NCBI GenBank assembly: GCA_033002965.1
Contig: JAURVB010012858.1
Span: 109,347 to 173,346, forward strand
DNA: 64,000 bases
Direction of reading: 5' to 3'
Origin: Piper betle
Taxonomy: Eukaryota; Streptophyta; Magnoliopsida; Piperales; Piperaceae
Positions 30,828 through 44,197 of this stretch are shown piece after piece; within the stretch, counting starts at the first letter, position 1, and the number at the start of each line of letters is the position of its first letter. The notes under the pieces were generated by a model. It was not told the origin of the DNA, did not search any database, and worked only from the letters and a program-made list of their open reading frames with translations. The position numbers were made by a program, and so were the translations under genes.

Positions 30828-33464
30828 GTGAAAATAATAATAATAATAATATATTCGAATGCGGTCCGGGAAGGACCGAATGTATTATATTCTCTACCCG
30901 GTTAATTCTACCCCATTAATTATTTACCCATTTTTTTATTTACCCGGTTAAATGAAATACGGTGTAGGGGTGCTTTCACATACCCTAGCCGTCATTTTCA
31001 TTTTTATAATTTTGAAAGAGGACGTCATTTTTGGTGTAAGGGCCTAGTTCTCCTCTTCCTTGCAAGTGCTTTTTCCTTGCTTGGGTATCCTTCCTATCTC
31101 CCTCTTCTTAATTTTCTTGCATGCATATTCTTTTTAATTGATAATAAGCTTGATAATCATGAAAAATAAAGTCTGAAATCAACAACAAACAACTAAAACT
31201 AAACTGTAAACTGAAATTCTCCATGGCCGAAGAGTGGAAGAATTTGGGCATGAATGGGTGACTGTAAATGTTTGCAAGGCATTCCCTCAATACCCCGACA
31301 TCCTCTCTTGCTGCTGGATCGAAGGGAGGGCTCGCGGTATCCCTGGTTTCCAAGTAGTGGAATTACAGCTGTTTGTGGGCAGAGTTGCAAGGGGTGACAA
31401 TGATGATGGCAGTTCCTCTGAAATAGATGCTGTAATAGAAGATTGAGAGGGGTAGACACTGGTTGTGCTTCATCGACAGCATCATGGGTTCCATCACAGT
31501 AGTTCAGGCCGCCAGAACAGTCCACAGCGGATGACCTTCTCGCCGGAATTGATGGCGGCAAAGTGTAGAAGTGGGGAGAACGACCAAACTCCATGCAACG
31601 TCCATAGGTGGATGCTCCTTACTGTTTTGAGGCCGACCTAAGGTGGTGGAACATCTGAATTGGAGCAAGGTGCAAGAAAGGAGGGGTCTTGATGCTGGGA
31701 GAAGAAGAACAGGCCTGGTTTGGTGCAGGACGGTCGCCTTGGATGGCTACTGTAAAACATGGACGTTGGGTTTCATCTTTGGCTGTTTTAATTTGTTGTT
31801 GATGCCTTGTTAGGATGTTTATATGGTTGTTCAATTGGGTTGTTGGGGAAGGTTGCATAAGGTTCAAGAAGAAGACGTCACAGACCTGTTTTTGGGTGCA
31901 AAGATGGAGTTTGGAGAATAAAGGACGTTAGGGAAGAAGAAGATAGCAGTTTTGTAAATATAGGTTGACTCGATATCAACTCGAGTTAGAAAAAAATACT
32001 TACTCATAATAAATACTTTAAAATAATCATTTTTATGGGTTATGGGTAAAGTTACTAAACTAATTAATTATTCGACGAAATCAACATGGACATAAATAAT
32101 AAAAATACGGTAATGATAAACGGACGATAATTAATCGGCATACTATAAGCGATTAATTTTAAATCGGATGATTATAAGCAATTAATAAAATAAAGATTTT
32201 ACCTTTACCATATTAAATTTACTATTAGGTAAATAAATTGATTATTTTAATAATGAGTCAGTAACGTAGAAAATGAGTTATTAAAATATGATCGTGTAAA
32301 AATCATAAGCGTTGAACCTAAATAGCATAATGAAAATAAATAAAGTTCCAAACTTAATTGAGTTGAATAATTCAAAATAATTTTATTAGTAATATCTTTG
32401 AATTAGAATAATACAAATTATTTTAAATAATTTAATCAAACAACTTCATTAATTACATTGCTATGAATATTAATAGCGATTAAATATTATAACCATAAGC
32501 TAAATCATTAAGATCGGGGTTAGGTAATTATCACCGCAAACAAAAATTAAATACTTGCTTATCAGTTAATAATTATTTTATTATTTGTTAAGTGTTAATT
32601 ATGATTTAGATAATTAATTTAAAATGTAAAGTAGAACTTAAATGATTATATCACATGAATAATTATTTATCTCACTATATTTGTTGAGAATTTAATGTTA
32701 AATATTGTCAAATTTTAATAATGATATATATATATATATATATATATATTAGTCATTTAGTTGCATGCATTTCTACTCGAATAAAATTATACTTATGTAT
32801 AATTTTCTGTTCTCATTTAGATTAGGATCTTTGGTCATAGCTGCAAGTTCACTTACGAACTATTTACGTCCGTATAATTATTTTAAATGTTGTTTTTTCC
32901 CTTATTGGCAACCCTGGTAAGCCTGAGCATAGTTCGACCACCATGCACCGATTGCAACCGGGGTCAAGGAATTGACTTAGTCCGACATGGGGCCACACCC
33001 TTATGATTACTATGTGGGAGTCTTGGTCAACTTGATTATCTGACCACCATGTGCTGGAATGCAACTCGGGTCGACTTAATTCGGCACAAGGCAGCATCCC
33101 TTGAAAGATTGAACACATGTCCCCATGCCGAAAGGGGCAAGAGGGCGCAATGGCCCAAGACGGCTCAGTATGCACTTGTGATACCGAGAGGGTGAGTCAA
33201 TGGTAAACATCAGTAAGCACAGGCCGTGGGCCACGTAGTGTGTGTGAGCATGCATGGGATGGTAGCTAGATGGGGTGGCCACCCCGCCTAGCATATAATG
33301 AGCTCAGCATAGGCTCATAACAACTAAAGGGCTCTTGAAACGATAATGGGGAGTTTATTGACTTGTTTCATTTAATTATGCGGCTTAGTGGTTTTATCAC
33401 TAACGCAGAAGTGCCTTCGGAGGTGAGGATCTTTGGATTGAAGAATAAAAGTGATTCAGGTTGT
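30828..33464 (+). mobile_element. 5' LTR family A
   Basis: Starts TGTAAAGACTGTG. It ends prematurely near 33464, where GATTCAGGTTG joins TTCAGAGCACAGTTTACC. This deletes the last ~250 bp of the LTR and the first half of the primer-binding site. It carries the non-minisatellite U5 block GCCGAAAGGGGCAAGAGG and is otherwise colinear with the 3' LTR. Confidence 0.87.
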
Positions 33465-33640
33465 TCAGAGCACAGTTTACCACATGTGCACATTTTATGA
33501 CTCAAGTACCTTGCTAAAAAGTCCAGTAATTATCTTTTCCCACGGTGTTGTGTTATTAATTAACAAATTTATTCGCTAATAAATCTAAGTCATAACTGAA
33601 AAAGAACATATTAATGAACCATGATGGTTCAACGTTTCAG

Positions 33641-34060
33641 ATGGCAGGCACCCGTAGATAGTCAAGCCGATCTGCGCAGTCAAATTCAAACACAAAGAAT
33701 GTATTGGCCCAGATTCTTATGGCCATACAGGGACTAGCACAAGCCTCAGAAAATACAAATTCTGTGGTGCAAAATATTGTTCAGCGGTTACCGGGAGTGG
33801 TACCAGGGAATAGAGCCTCAAACTCAGCAGTGGGTCTAAGAATCACCCTGGATGGTGGTCAGGGAAGTGCCCAAGGGCGGGCAGGGTTAGTAGGCCCGGG
33901 CGAGCGAGGGGAGCATCCAAACCTGCCACCTGTTGTTCGTCAAGTGTTGCCGTCGGCTGTTGATGACAGTGACTGTTACATTGTGGGAAAGTTCTGGAAG
34001 AATGGAGCGAGTGATCCAATAAAGGCGGAGAGCTGGATAGACATTACCGAAAAAAAAAAG
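33641..34060 (+). pseudogene. gag: Ty3/gypsy gag, truncated
   Basis: Starts [20 protein letters not shown], with a stop at codon 7. The middle part RYTVEKFWKNG reads here as [11 protein letters not shown], and the segment that should be KVFVGGIDP is deleted ([17 protein letters not shown]). After ITEKKK the sequence passes in frame into FLANLFESE of the protease/RT side. One open frame runs 33704-34306 across the joint. Confidence 0.85.
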
Positions 34061-34649
34061 TTTTTGGCAAACTTATTTGAGTCTGAGTCCAAACTCAAAG
34101 AGTTGTCCATAATTCCTATGGTAGCAGAGTTTCCTGATGTATTCCCAAGTGAACTTCTAGGGTTACCTCCTAAGCGGGAAGTGGAGTTTGCCATTGACCT
34201 CGCACTTGGAACAACACCAATTTCTAAAGCACCATACCGCATGGCTCTAGCAGAACTCAAGGAGTTAAAGAGTCAACTAGAAGTGTTGTTGCAGGTAGGT
34301 TTCATCTGACCAAGTACTTCACCCTGGGAGCCCCTATTCTTTTCTTGAAGAAGAAGGATGGATCACTTCGGCTGTGTATTGACTATCAAAAACGAAATTA
34401 AGTGACAGTCAAGAATCGGTCCACCTTACCAAGGATTGATGACTTGTTTGATCAGCTGAAAACAATCGGAGTATTTTCTAAGATAGACTTGCGGTCTGGT
34501 TATCATCAGTTGCGAGTAAAGTAGTCAGACATACAGAAAACGGCTTTTCAAACTTGGTATGGACATTATGAATTTCTGGTCATGACTTTCGGTCTAACAA
34601 ATACACCAGCGGCCTTTATGTCACTCATGAACACAGTATTTTACATACT
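34061..34649 (+). pseudogene. pol: Reverse transcriptase, part 1 (interrupted)
   Basis: RT from [18 protein letters not shown] through [30 protein letters not shown]. Stops then appear, and the FVKKKDGS and SGYHQLRV motifs continue with changes to MSLMNTVFH. The B LTR interrupts at HTY. The reading resumes at 37569. Confidence 0.85.
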
Positions 34650-37568
34650 TGTAACACCCCAAATCCGGTTCACGTTCGTGAACCGAACCGGCATGTTACG
34701 GGGCCCCGGTTAGGTTGGCTAACCCGAACCTAACTCATACGGATCCAATCTCGGCGTCTTGAGATGTAGATACGACTTGTCATGCATGGATAAATTCATA
34801 AAACCCTAACATGATACTACATGGATGACATGCAACCTAAACTTCACACTAACACAATTACAATCAAAATTAGTAAAAATTATAAAATAAAAGGGACAGA
34901 ATTTCCCCTAAAAATGTAATTAGGGGCCACCCTGTCAAAAACGTATATTCAAACATATATACGTATAGCAGCGAATAGCATTCACACATACTTCTAATCT
35001 ATTATATTCATCATTCTCTGAACTTTGGGTCCTGACCCATCACACTTTTGCTGCGCTACTCTGATCATTTCACATTCTATCATGTCTCATGCATTTGAAC
35101 ATGTCATTCACAATATAATAACATAATAACACAAAATTTAAACATTCAGAAATCTAACATGTGTGTGTACAAGACCTCATTGCTCCTTCGTCCAAGCTGG
35201 CTCCTCCAACTCGTGATTATTACCTACATATAGTATAAAAACACGTCAGTAACAAGTGTTACTGGTCCGGAAAATAAAATAACTATAACAAGCTGGCTAT
35301 GAGAGCAAACTCTCATATGAAAGAAAACATCATACTTCCACGTGAACACTCTGAAGGGCACTACTGAGGAGCCACTGGGCTACAGACCCGGTAGCATCCC
35401 GAACTTACTGCTGCTGGTACTGTGCTACTCTCAGCACTTCTTTTCAGTACTTCTCGTGAAACTTTATCCTAAGCCCTCTCCTTACCTCCATATTTCTCCT
35501 GGCCTTGAGCACGAAGGCCGAGTACTCTCAGGCAGTCGCCTTTAGTACCCTTTGAACTACAAGTCCGGACATGCGCTGTACTAAACAGTACCCGTAAACC
35601 TCCACATTCTCCGGGTGTGAGGAACTCAAACGCGGAGTTGTCAGGATCCCTCGGGAATGGAACAGTCCGCTGGCACTAATCCAGAGCCCGCTTTGACTGT
35701 CACGGCATCCTCTGCATGGTACGTGCAGTCGGTTTCTCCATCTCTCGTCTCACTGAAAACTCGATAAAACTATATATATAGGCCTGGGAAGGGATTCATA
35801 TAATAGGCCCGAAGGCAACTTGTGGTGGATCTTGTTTTCGAAATCATCCTCGAGGGATCTCATCCTCGAGGGGTTATTAATCTGAAAAATATTCGGTTAA
35901 ATGACCCGAGTTAAGTGGGATCCAATAAAACACCACTTAACCCGTCCTGCAAATAATAACATAAACATACAATAGAAAAGCGTAAAACAAGACGAGTCCT
36001 AAACGGACCTGGTGGAAGCTCCAAGCGTGTCATCGCGCCTAGGCGGCGAGCTCCTACTTCGTACCTACACATCAAAACTAGATACTAACGCCCGCTAACT
36101 AAATGATGCATCAAACTCAAGAAACATCACCCAATACTAATAACATCCATCAACAATCAAGTAATCATAATGTAAAAATAATTCTATGTCATCCTATTCA
36201 TACCAATTTTATACTGTTTTTCTAAGTTACGTCATACTCGATTAACATGCTCATATTTACTTATCTCACTAGACTACTTATCCTCCATTCACTATCAATC
36301 ACATCATGTAACTTCATTCATACTCTGACATTCATCATGATAATTAATCAACCCTAGCATGCTATGCTAACAATTATCATCAATTTTAAATAAATCAATC
36401 GGAGGTAATTATACCTCACGTCGTCGGCAATCGGCGACGGTTAGGGTTCCGTCGCGCGTCTCGGAGCTCAAATTCGGCGCTCATCGGCGTCCGAAGCTCG
36501 ATCGGGCTCCACTGGGTGAGCCCCGCGGAAGATCCGGTGAATTCCGGCGAATTCCAGAAATTCCGATTTTCTCGGCGCAGCGGTTTTCCGGCGACTTCCG
36601 GTGGTTTTCCGGCGACAATCGCCATCGGCGTCTACTAGCTGGATAGGGGTCATATAGGGTACCATTGGAACCGGCTCGGCGAGCCCGACTCATCTATGAG
36701 GTCGACGCGGTCGGCCGAGGCGGTGGCTCGCCGGAAAAAGGCTAAAACAGAGCCGGCGGCGATGGGTGGCTCGATCCGGCCGCCCTGGGCGGCGCTGGCC
36801 TCCGTGCCGGTCGGGGAGGGTCGCTGGAGGGCTGAGGGTGCTGAGCCGACCTCCTGATCATGGCGGCGACGATCGCCGGCGGCGCAATCGCCGACGAAAA
36901 CGGAACGCGGCGCGGCAATTGGCGAGGCGTTTCGGCGTCGCGGCGGCCACATGGTGGCCGGGGCTGGTCGGGGCGGCACGGCGACGCCGTCGTCGGGCTA
37001 GGCGGCGACCATCGACTGTCTGGCGGCGGCGGCAGCGGCGGCGGCGGTGACGCGCAGTGGCGGCGCGTCGAGGTAAGGGTTTCGGGAAGAAAAGCAATGG
37101 TCGGGGGTGTGTGTGGTGGCAAACTCGTAAATATTACTTGACTCGTCTCCGACTCGAGTCAAAATAATATTTAAGTCATAAAAAAATTCCAAAAAATTTG
37201 GGAAAAATCCTATAAAATCAAACAACACAAAAAAAATCATAATGATATGCTCTAGAACTATCAACCCACCCAAAATGCCCGTAACGCGTCCTAACGCGAT
37301 AAACGGCCTAAAACTAATTCTACGATCCATTATATATAAAAATAATAAAAAAATGACTGACATACTCTCATATATCTGATAACTCATTCTGTTCTGCTGT
37401 GTTCATGACGTTATCATCATATACTTGGGTACGCATGACCCTCATAGCTCATACACGCGACCGGCGTCGGCTCGGTACACGTGTCCTGAAACTGACTCAA
37501 CTCGAAAAATAACGGTCGACCTGACCGGTTCTGAATATAAAACCCTGACTCGAATCGTGGGTTTTACA
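34650..37568. mobile_element. Solo LTR family B, nested in RT
   Basis: 2919 bp with TGTAACACCCC...GGTTTTACA ends, the inverted counterpart of 7139-9949. TACT occurs on both sides (34646-34649 and 37569-37572; five bases, ATACT, if the final LTR A is counted as target). Removing it restores RT. The end at 34666-34685 has a perfect 9 bp inverted repeat (CGGTTCACG / CGTGAACCG). The GC-rich core is at 36.42-37.08 kb. Its Pro/Arg-rich frames are not taken as genes. Confidence 0.88.
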
Positions 37569-37800
37569 TACTTGGACAAGTTTATTATCTTATTTGTGGA
37601 AGACATTCTGGTCTATTCAAATAATGAAGAAGAGCATGTGAAGCATCTGTCTATTACTCTTCACATTTTGAGAGAAAATCTACTGTTTGCCAAGTTCTCA
37701 AAGTGTGACTTCTAGTTGAAGGAGGCAAGCTTCCTTGGTCATATTATCTCAATGGCCGGAGTTGTAGTGGATAAATCAAAAGTGAAAGCAGCCACTTATT
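37569..37800 (+). pseudogene. pol: Reverse transcriptase, part 2, altered active site
   Basis: Continues [26 protein letters not shown]. The first catalytic Asp is Glu (FVED in place of FVDD). The thumb KFSKCDF is followed by a stop where tryptophan is expected, then EASFLGHIISMAGVVVDKS. Confidence 0.87.
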
Positions 37801-38280
37801 GGCACAACCCAAGTCAGTCACTGACATCAGAAGCTTTGACGCTGCCTTCATTAAGGACTTCTCCTTAGTAGCATCATCGATGACTAAACTCACAAGGAAG
37901 GAAGTCAAGCTCGAATGGAGTAGTAAGTGTGAGGAGAGTTTCCTGTTTCTAAAGAAGAGTCTAACAACTGCACCAGCCTTGACAGTGCCAAATGGTAATG
38001 AAGGATTCATAGTCTTCAGTGATGCGTCCCTGTTGGGTTTAGGATGTGTCCTTATGCAGGGAGGTTAAGTGGTGGCCTATGCCTCTCGTCATTTGAAGAT
38101 TCATGAGCAAAATTATGCAACCCATGACTTGGAACTAGCAGCAATGGTTTTTCCCTAAAGATTTTGAGGCACTACTTGTATGGAGCCCAGTTTGAAGTCT
38201 TCACTGACCACCAGAGTTTGAAGTATATCTTCACCCAGAATGACCTTAACCTTTGACAGAGGCGGTGGTTAGAATATTTG
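37801..38280 (+). pseudogene. pol: RNase H domain, broken
   Basis: [38 protein letters not shown] (first catalytic Asp), a stop after [25 protein letters not shown] (catalytic Glu), then stops and a frameshift before [14 protein letters not shown]. This is Ty3/gypsy RNase H (RNH_RT type), fused downstream to integrase. Confidence 0.85.
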
Positions 38281-39870
38281 AAGGACTACGATTTCCAAAT
38301 CTTTTTCCATCCAAGGAATGTGAAAATGGTAGCCGATGCGTTGAGTCGGAAGGGCAAGGTGGACAAAAGTCAGCAGCTAGCTAGACTTTGGGCCATGTCA
38401 GCAGAAGTGGTGGCTATCAACCCTATGGAGCAACTAACAAGATTACTAGCAAATTTGGTTATTTCAAATGATTTAGTTGATCGTGTTAAGCTAGCACAAA
38501 TGGGTGATGAGAATCTGAATGAAATGTTGAACAAGATTCTTGACATTGTAGCTGATTCAAATAGTGTGATCAGATTTAGAGGAAGGTTGTGTATACCCAA
38601 GGATAATGCACTGAGGCGGAATATCTTGGAGGAGGCTCATTGCTCAAAGTTCTCAATAAACCCTAGAGTTACTAAAATGTATCAGGATTTAAAGAAACCT
38701 ACTGGTGGATTGGGATGAAGAGGGATATTGTGGATTTTGTCTCCAAGTGTCAGACTTGCCAACAAATCAAAGCCCAACATCAACTACCTGAAGGACTATT
38801 GTAACCTTTTAGAAATACCAACCTGGAAATGGGAGTCTGTCACATTCGATTTTATTACAAAATTCCCAAGGACTCAAAAGAAGCATGACTCCATATGGGT
38901 GGTTGTGGACCGACTAACTAAGGTAGCTCACTTCATCCCCACGAAATCAATGAGGACAGCAGAATACCTGGCCGGATTGTATGTCGACAATATTGTCAAG
39001 TTGCATGGGATTCCAAAGGAGATAGTCTTTGACCGAGATCCCCTAATCATCTCATATTTCTGGTAAGTTTTCCAAAAATCCATGAGGACTCAAATCAAGC
39101 TAAGTATAGCATATTATCCCCAAATTGATGGTCAGAGTGAGATGACTATTCAAACTTTAGAAGATTTATTAAAAGCTTGCTTACTTGACTGGGGAGGTGA
39201 CTGGGAAGAGCACTTAGCTTTGGCTGAATTCACCTACAATAACTCTTACCAAGCCAATATGGGGATGGCACCATTTGAAGCTTAATATGGTAGGCCCTGC
39301 AAATCTCCATCATGCTTGGCTAGAGTTTACCAAAGCAGTTATAGTCTGGCTAAAGATGATGAGGAAGCCACTGAAAAGGTGAACTCATTCAGCAAAGGCT
39401 TAAGGCAGCTTAGGATCGACAGAAGAGTTATGTTGATACTCGAAGGAGGGACCTAAAGTTCCAAGTTGGGGAGTTTGTGTACCTAAAGACGTCTCCATCG
39501 AAGGGGGTGATCAGATTTAGAACATCAGGGAAGTTGAAGCCAAGATTCATAGGTCCGTTTCCAATCCTAGATCAATTTGGAAATTGTGCTTATAGACTAG
39601 CATTAGTACCAAGCCTAGCTGGAGTACACAATGTTTTCCATGTGTCAATGCTAAAGAAATATGTATGGGGTGAAGGTCATATAATCACAAATTTTGAAGA
39701 CCTAGAACTACAATAAGATTTAACCTATGAGGAAAAGCCACTCAAGAACAAGGAAAATCCTTTGGTAAAGGTATTGTGGAAAAATCAGGGTCAGAGGAAC
39801 CTACAAGGGAGATTGAGCAAGAATTGGCAAGAAAATACCCTAGCCTATTCGTGACATAAGATTTCTTATG
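38281..39870 (+). pseudogene. pol: Integrase with chromodomain-like tail, broken
   Basis: An open frame from 38278 (KDYDFQIFFHPRNVKMVADALS) runs to the zinc-binding region EEAHCSKFSINPRV, where the second His is Asn. After a frameshift, CQTCQ is split between frames. The core has SVTFDFITKFP, IVFDRDP and GQSEMTIQTLED, so D, D and E are all present, but a stop near 39064 separates them. The C-terminus GVHNVFHVSMLKKY, then a stop, then the tail KENPLVKVLWKN and EEPTREIEQELA in shifted frames, fits a Tekay-type chromodomain. No complete enzyme can be made. Confidence 0.87.
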
Positions 39871-39975
39871 GTTGTAGTAGCACGAACAGATACCAAATAA
39901 ATAATTAATCATGATTGTCCTGTAATCATGATGGTTCTTGTTGCCGTTATAATATTTCGGGGACGAAACATTTCT

Positions 39976-39988
39976 AAGTTGGGGAGAT
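39976..39988 (+). other. Polypurine tract
   Basis: TAAGTTGGGGAGA, preceded by TTTCGGGGACGAAACA, just before the 3' LTR. Standard second-strand primer position for Ty3/gypsy elements. Confidence 0.85.
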
Positions 39989-42850
39989 TCTAAAGATTGT
40001 GAAAAATAATAATAATAATAATATATTCGAATGCGGTCTGGGAAGGACCAAACGTATTATATTCTCTACCCGGTTAATTCTACCCGTTAATTATTTACCC
40101 ATTTTATTATTTACGTGGTTAAATGAAATACGGTGTAGGGGTGTTTTCACATACTCTAGCCATCATTTTTATTTTTATAATTTTGAAAGAAGACGTCATT
40201 TTTTGTGTAAGGGTGTCTTCCTCACCTTAGCCGCCTAGTTCTCCTCTTCCTTGCCAGTGCTTCTTCCTTGCTTGGGTATCCTTCCTATCTCCCTCTTCTT
40301 AATTTTCTTGCATCCATGTTCTTTTTAGTTGTTAATAAGCTTGATAATCATGAGGAATAAAGTCTAAAATCGACAATAAACAACGAAAACTAAACTGTAA
40401 ACTGAAATTCGCCATGGCCGACGAGTAGAAGAATTTGGACAAGGATGGGCGACTGTAAGCATTTGCAAGGCATTCCCTCACAACCTTGACGTCCTCTCTT
40501 GCTGCTGGGTCGACAGGAAGCCTCGCGGTGTCCCTGGTTTCCAAGAGGTGGTGGAATTACAGCTATTTGTGGGCAGAGTTGCAAGGGGTGACGATGATAA
40601 GGGCAGTTCTTCTGAAATAGATGCTGTAACAGAAGGTTGTGCTTCATCGACAACAACATAAGTTCCATCACAGTAGTTCAGGCCACTGGAATAGTCCACA
40701 GTAGATGACCTTCTCGCCGGAATTCATTGCAGCGAAATGGAGAAGTGGGGAGAACAAGCATACTCCGTGCAACATCCAAAGGTCGGTGATCCTTACTGTT
40801 TTGAGGCCGGCCTTAGGTCATGGAACATCTGAATTGGAGCAAGGTGCAAGAAAGGAGGGGTCTTGAGGCTGGAGAAGAAGAACAGGCCTGGTTAGATGCA
40901 GGACGGTCACCTTGGATGGCTACTGTAAAACATGGACGTTGGGCTTCATCTTTGGCCGTTTTAATTCGTTGTTGATGCCTTGTAGGGATGTTTATATGGT
41001 TCTTCAAATTGGTTGCTAGGGAAGGTTGCATAGGGTTGAAGAAGAAGATGTGACATACCTGTTTTTGGGTGCAAAGATGGAGTTTGGACAACAAGGGACG
41101 TTGGGGAAGAAGAAGATGGCAGTTTCATAAATATGGGTTGACTCAATACCAACTCGAGTTAGAAAAAATAATAATAAATCATAATAAATCCTTAAAAATA
41201 ATTATTTTTATGGGTTATGGGTAAAGTTACTAAACTAATTAATTATTTGACGAATCAATATGGACATAAGTAATAAAAATACGATAATGATAAACAGTTG
41301 ATAATTAATCGGCGTACATAAGCGATTAATTTTAAATCGGATGATTATAAGCAATTAATAAAATAATGATTTTACCTTTACCATATTAAATTTAATATTA
41401 GGTAAATAAAGTGATTATTTTAATAACGATTTAGTAATATAGAAAAAGGGTTATTAAAATATGATCGCGTAAAAATTACAAGCGTTGAACCTAAATAGCA
41501 TAATAAAAATAAATCAAGTTCGAAACTTTAATAAGTTGAATAATTTAAAATAATTGTATTACTAATATCTTTGAATTAGAATAATACAAACTATTTTAAA
41601 TAATTTAATCGAACAACTTAATTAATTACATTGTTATGAATAATAATAGCGATTAAATATTATAACCATAAATTAAATCATCAAGATCGGGGTTAGGTAA
41701 TTATCACCGCAAAGGAAAATTAAATACTTGTTTATCAGTTAATATATGTTTTATTATTTGTTAAGTGTTAATTATGATTTAGATAATTAATTTAAAATGT
41801 AAAGTAGGACTTAAATGATTATATCAAATGAATAATTAATTATCCCATAATATTTGTTGAGAATTTAATGTTAAATATTGTCAAATTTTAATAATGATAT
41901 ATATATATATATTAGTCATTTAGTTGCATGCATTTCTACTCGAATAAAATTATACTTATGTATAATTTTATGTTCTCGTTTAGATTAGGATCGTTGGTCA
42001 CAGCTGTAGGTGTACTTACGAACTATCTAGGTCCGTATAATTATTTTAAATGTTGTATTTTCCCTTATTGGCAACAATAGTCGGCCTGAGCCCAGTTTCG
42101 ACTACCATCCACCAAGTGCAACCGGGGTCAAGGAATTTACTCAGTCCAACATAGGGCCGCACCCTTAAAATTACTATGTGGGAGTCTTGGTCGACTTGAG
42201 TATCTGACCTCCATGTGCTGGAACGCAACCGGGGTCGACTCAATTCAGCACAAGGCAGCACCCCCTGAAAGATTGAACACCTGTCCCCATGCCGAAAGGG
42301 GCAACGAGGCGCAATGGCCCAAGACGGCTCATTATGCACTTGTGATACTTAGAGGGTGAGTCAATGGCAAACATCTATAACTACAGGCCGTGGGCCACGT
42401 ATCGTTTGTGCGCATGCATGGGATGGTAGCCCACCCCTCCAAGACTGCAGGATTGTTATTTTATTAAAGCAACTAAAAGACTCCTGAAACGATAATGGGG
42501 ATTTTATTGACTTTATTTAATTATGTGGCTTAGTGGTTTTATCACTAACGCAAAATTGCCTCCATAGGTAAGCAGCTTTGGACTGAAGAATAAAAGTTAC
42601 TCGGGTTGGTGAATTGGTAATAAAAATTAGACTTCCTTATCATTCTCTCCTGTTATGAATTTGGCTATGGGAAACGGTCCAATACTGTGGGACTGTTATT
42701 TTATATTTTAGAGAACATGATTTATTGTTATGAGTTATATTATATATTGTCAGGCTTATTTGTTGTTTTTCAATTCATGTTTTGGAATATTATCGTTACA
42801 TCAATTATATTTTTGGATAACACCTGGTATAGTTAGGGTGGGTCGTTACA
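39989..42850 (+). mobile_element. 3' LTR family A, full length
   Basis: 2862 bp from TCTAAAGATTGTG (TG mutated to TC) to GGGTGGGTCGTTACA. This is the best complete non-minisatellite A LTR. A (TA)n tract lies at 41898-41914, the CCATGCCGAAAGGGGC block near 42290, and the hairpin region CGCAAAATTGCCTCCATAGG near 42550. 5S spacer follows directly. Confidence 0.88.
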
Positions 42851-43591
42851 TCTACCCATTCTGACAACTTAGTCCCGCATTATAAGTACACGAAACTCAC
42901 TTTTCTCTTATAACATACCAGCATCACTTCTCTTATGTTTTTATTATCATGTTTTCTGTACTTGCTTTCGGATTTGCTAACAAACACACACACGTGTGCG
43001 AACCTTTATACGCATCTTGCACTTTCCCACGTGCGGCTCCCTATCATCACTCCGAAATCAACTTTGTCTAAAAGTAAGTGGTACAACGAAAAGGAGGGAA
43101 AATGGACGGGAAAAAATTACTTTGAAAAATGGTGATAACAAAAAAATGTACAGGATAACATTGAATGAAAAAATATGGAAAAAATTACCTTATACACACT
43201 TTCGCATTTAGACGCACCTAGCACCCATCATGATTGTATCCCAAAATTTACTTATTTCTCCGTTCTCGATTCGAACCCTACACTTTCCGACAACTTACTC
43301 CCGCATTTTAAGTACACAAAACTCGCCTTTTACTTATAACAAATCACCAACACTTCTCTTATGTGTTCATTATAAAGTTTTATGATCACACCAACACGAA
43401 ACTCGCCTTTTACTTATATGCACTTTGGCGCTTTAGGAAGCTACCTGTCGCCGCTCCAAAGTCCACTTTGTCTAAAAGTAAGTGGTTAAACAAAAAGGCT
43501 GGAAAATGGGTGTGGAAAAATTACTTTCAAAAATGGTAATAATGAAAAAACGTACAAGGAAACATAAAATGAAAAAAAAAGGGAAAAACCA

Positions 43592-43709
43592 GGGTGAAAC
43601 ACGAGGACATCCTAAGAGGTCACCCACCTCGGTACTACTCTCGCCCAAGCACACTTATCTTCAGAGTTTTGATGAGATCCGGTGCATTAGTGCTGGTATG
43701 ATCGAACCC
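43592..43709 (-). rRNA. 5S rRNA gene relic, near full length
   Basis: GGGTGAAACACGAGGACATCC to GGTATGATCGAACCC. The control region TCTCGCCCAAGCACACTTA is nearly intact. Confidence 0.83.
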
Positions 43710-44104
43710 GACATGAATGCATCCCCTAATTTACTTATTTCTCTCTTCCTGCATCGAACCCCTTCTTTTTCCAAAAACTTAGTCCCGCATTGTAAGTACA
43801 CGAAACTTGCCTTTTACTTATAACATACCACCGTCACTTCTCTTATGTGTTTATTATCATGTTACCTGGTCTCGCATTCAATTTTTTAAGGAACGCAAAT
43901 GCACGCGATACTTATACGCGCTTTAGTGCTTTAGGTGCACTTAGCACTTTGGACGTGCGGCTCACCATCATCACTCCGAAATCCACTTTGTCTAAAAATA
44001 AATGGTTCAACGAATACGCATGAAAATGGGTGGGAAAAAATTACTTTAAAATACGGTAACAACGAAAAAACGTATAGGGTAACATAAAATGAAGAAAACG
44101 GTAA

Positions 44105-44197
44105 AAGGTCACCCATACCAGTACTACTACGGATCAAGCATGCTTAACTTTGGAGTTCTGATGGAATCTGGTGCATTAATGATAGTGGATCGCACAC
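44105..44197 (-). pseudogene. 5S rRNA gene relic, 3' end missing
   Basis: Starts at AAGGTCACCCATACC; the last ~25 nt of the gene are deleted. The control region is altered (CTACGGATCAAGCATGC). Confidence 0.8.

Larger units (their letters stand above)
30828..42850 (+). mobile_element. Near-complete Tekay-like chromovirus with nested B solo LTR
   Basis: 12.0 kb (about 9.1 kb without the nested B LTR) inserted in 5S spacer. It has a 5' LTR (30828-33464), traces of the PBS, gag, RT, RNase H, integrase, a purine tract TAAGTTGGGGAGA at 39976-39988 and a 3' LTR (39989-42850). Spacer continues on both sides (GAACCCTCT | TCTACCCATTCTGAC). Only TCT is visibly duplicated, so the target duplication has decayed. 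The gag second half and most of protease are deleted, so it could not have been autonomous in this form. Confidence 0.88.

Noticed and set aside
33976..34260. ORFs antisense to gag/RT (also 3483-3785, 13472-13864, 18020-18250, 38370-38600)
   Set aside because: Shadows of the pol/gag frames on the other strand. Their similarity between copies follows from homology of the sense strand.
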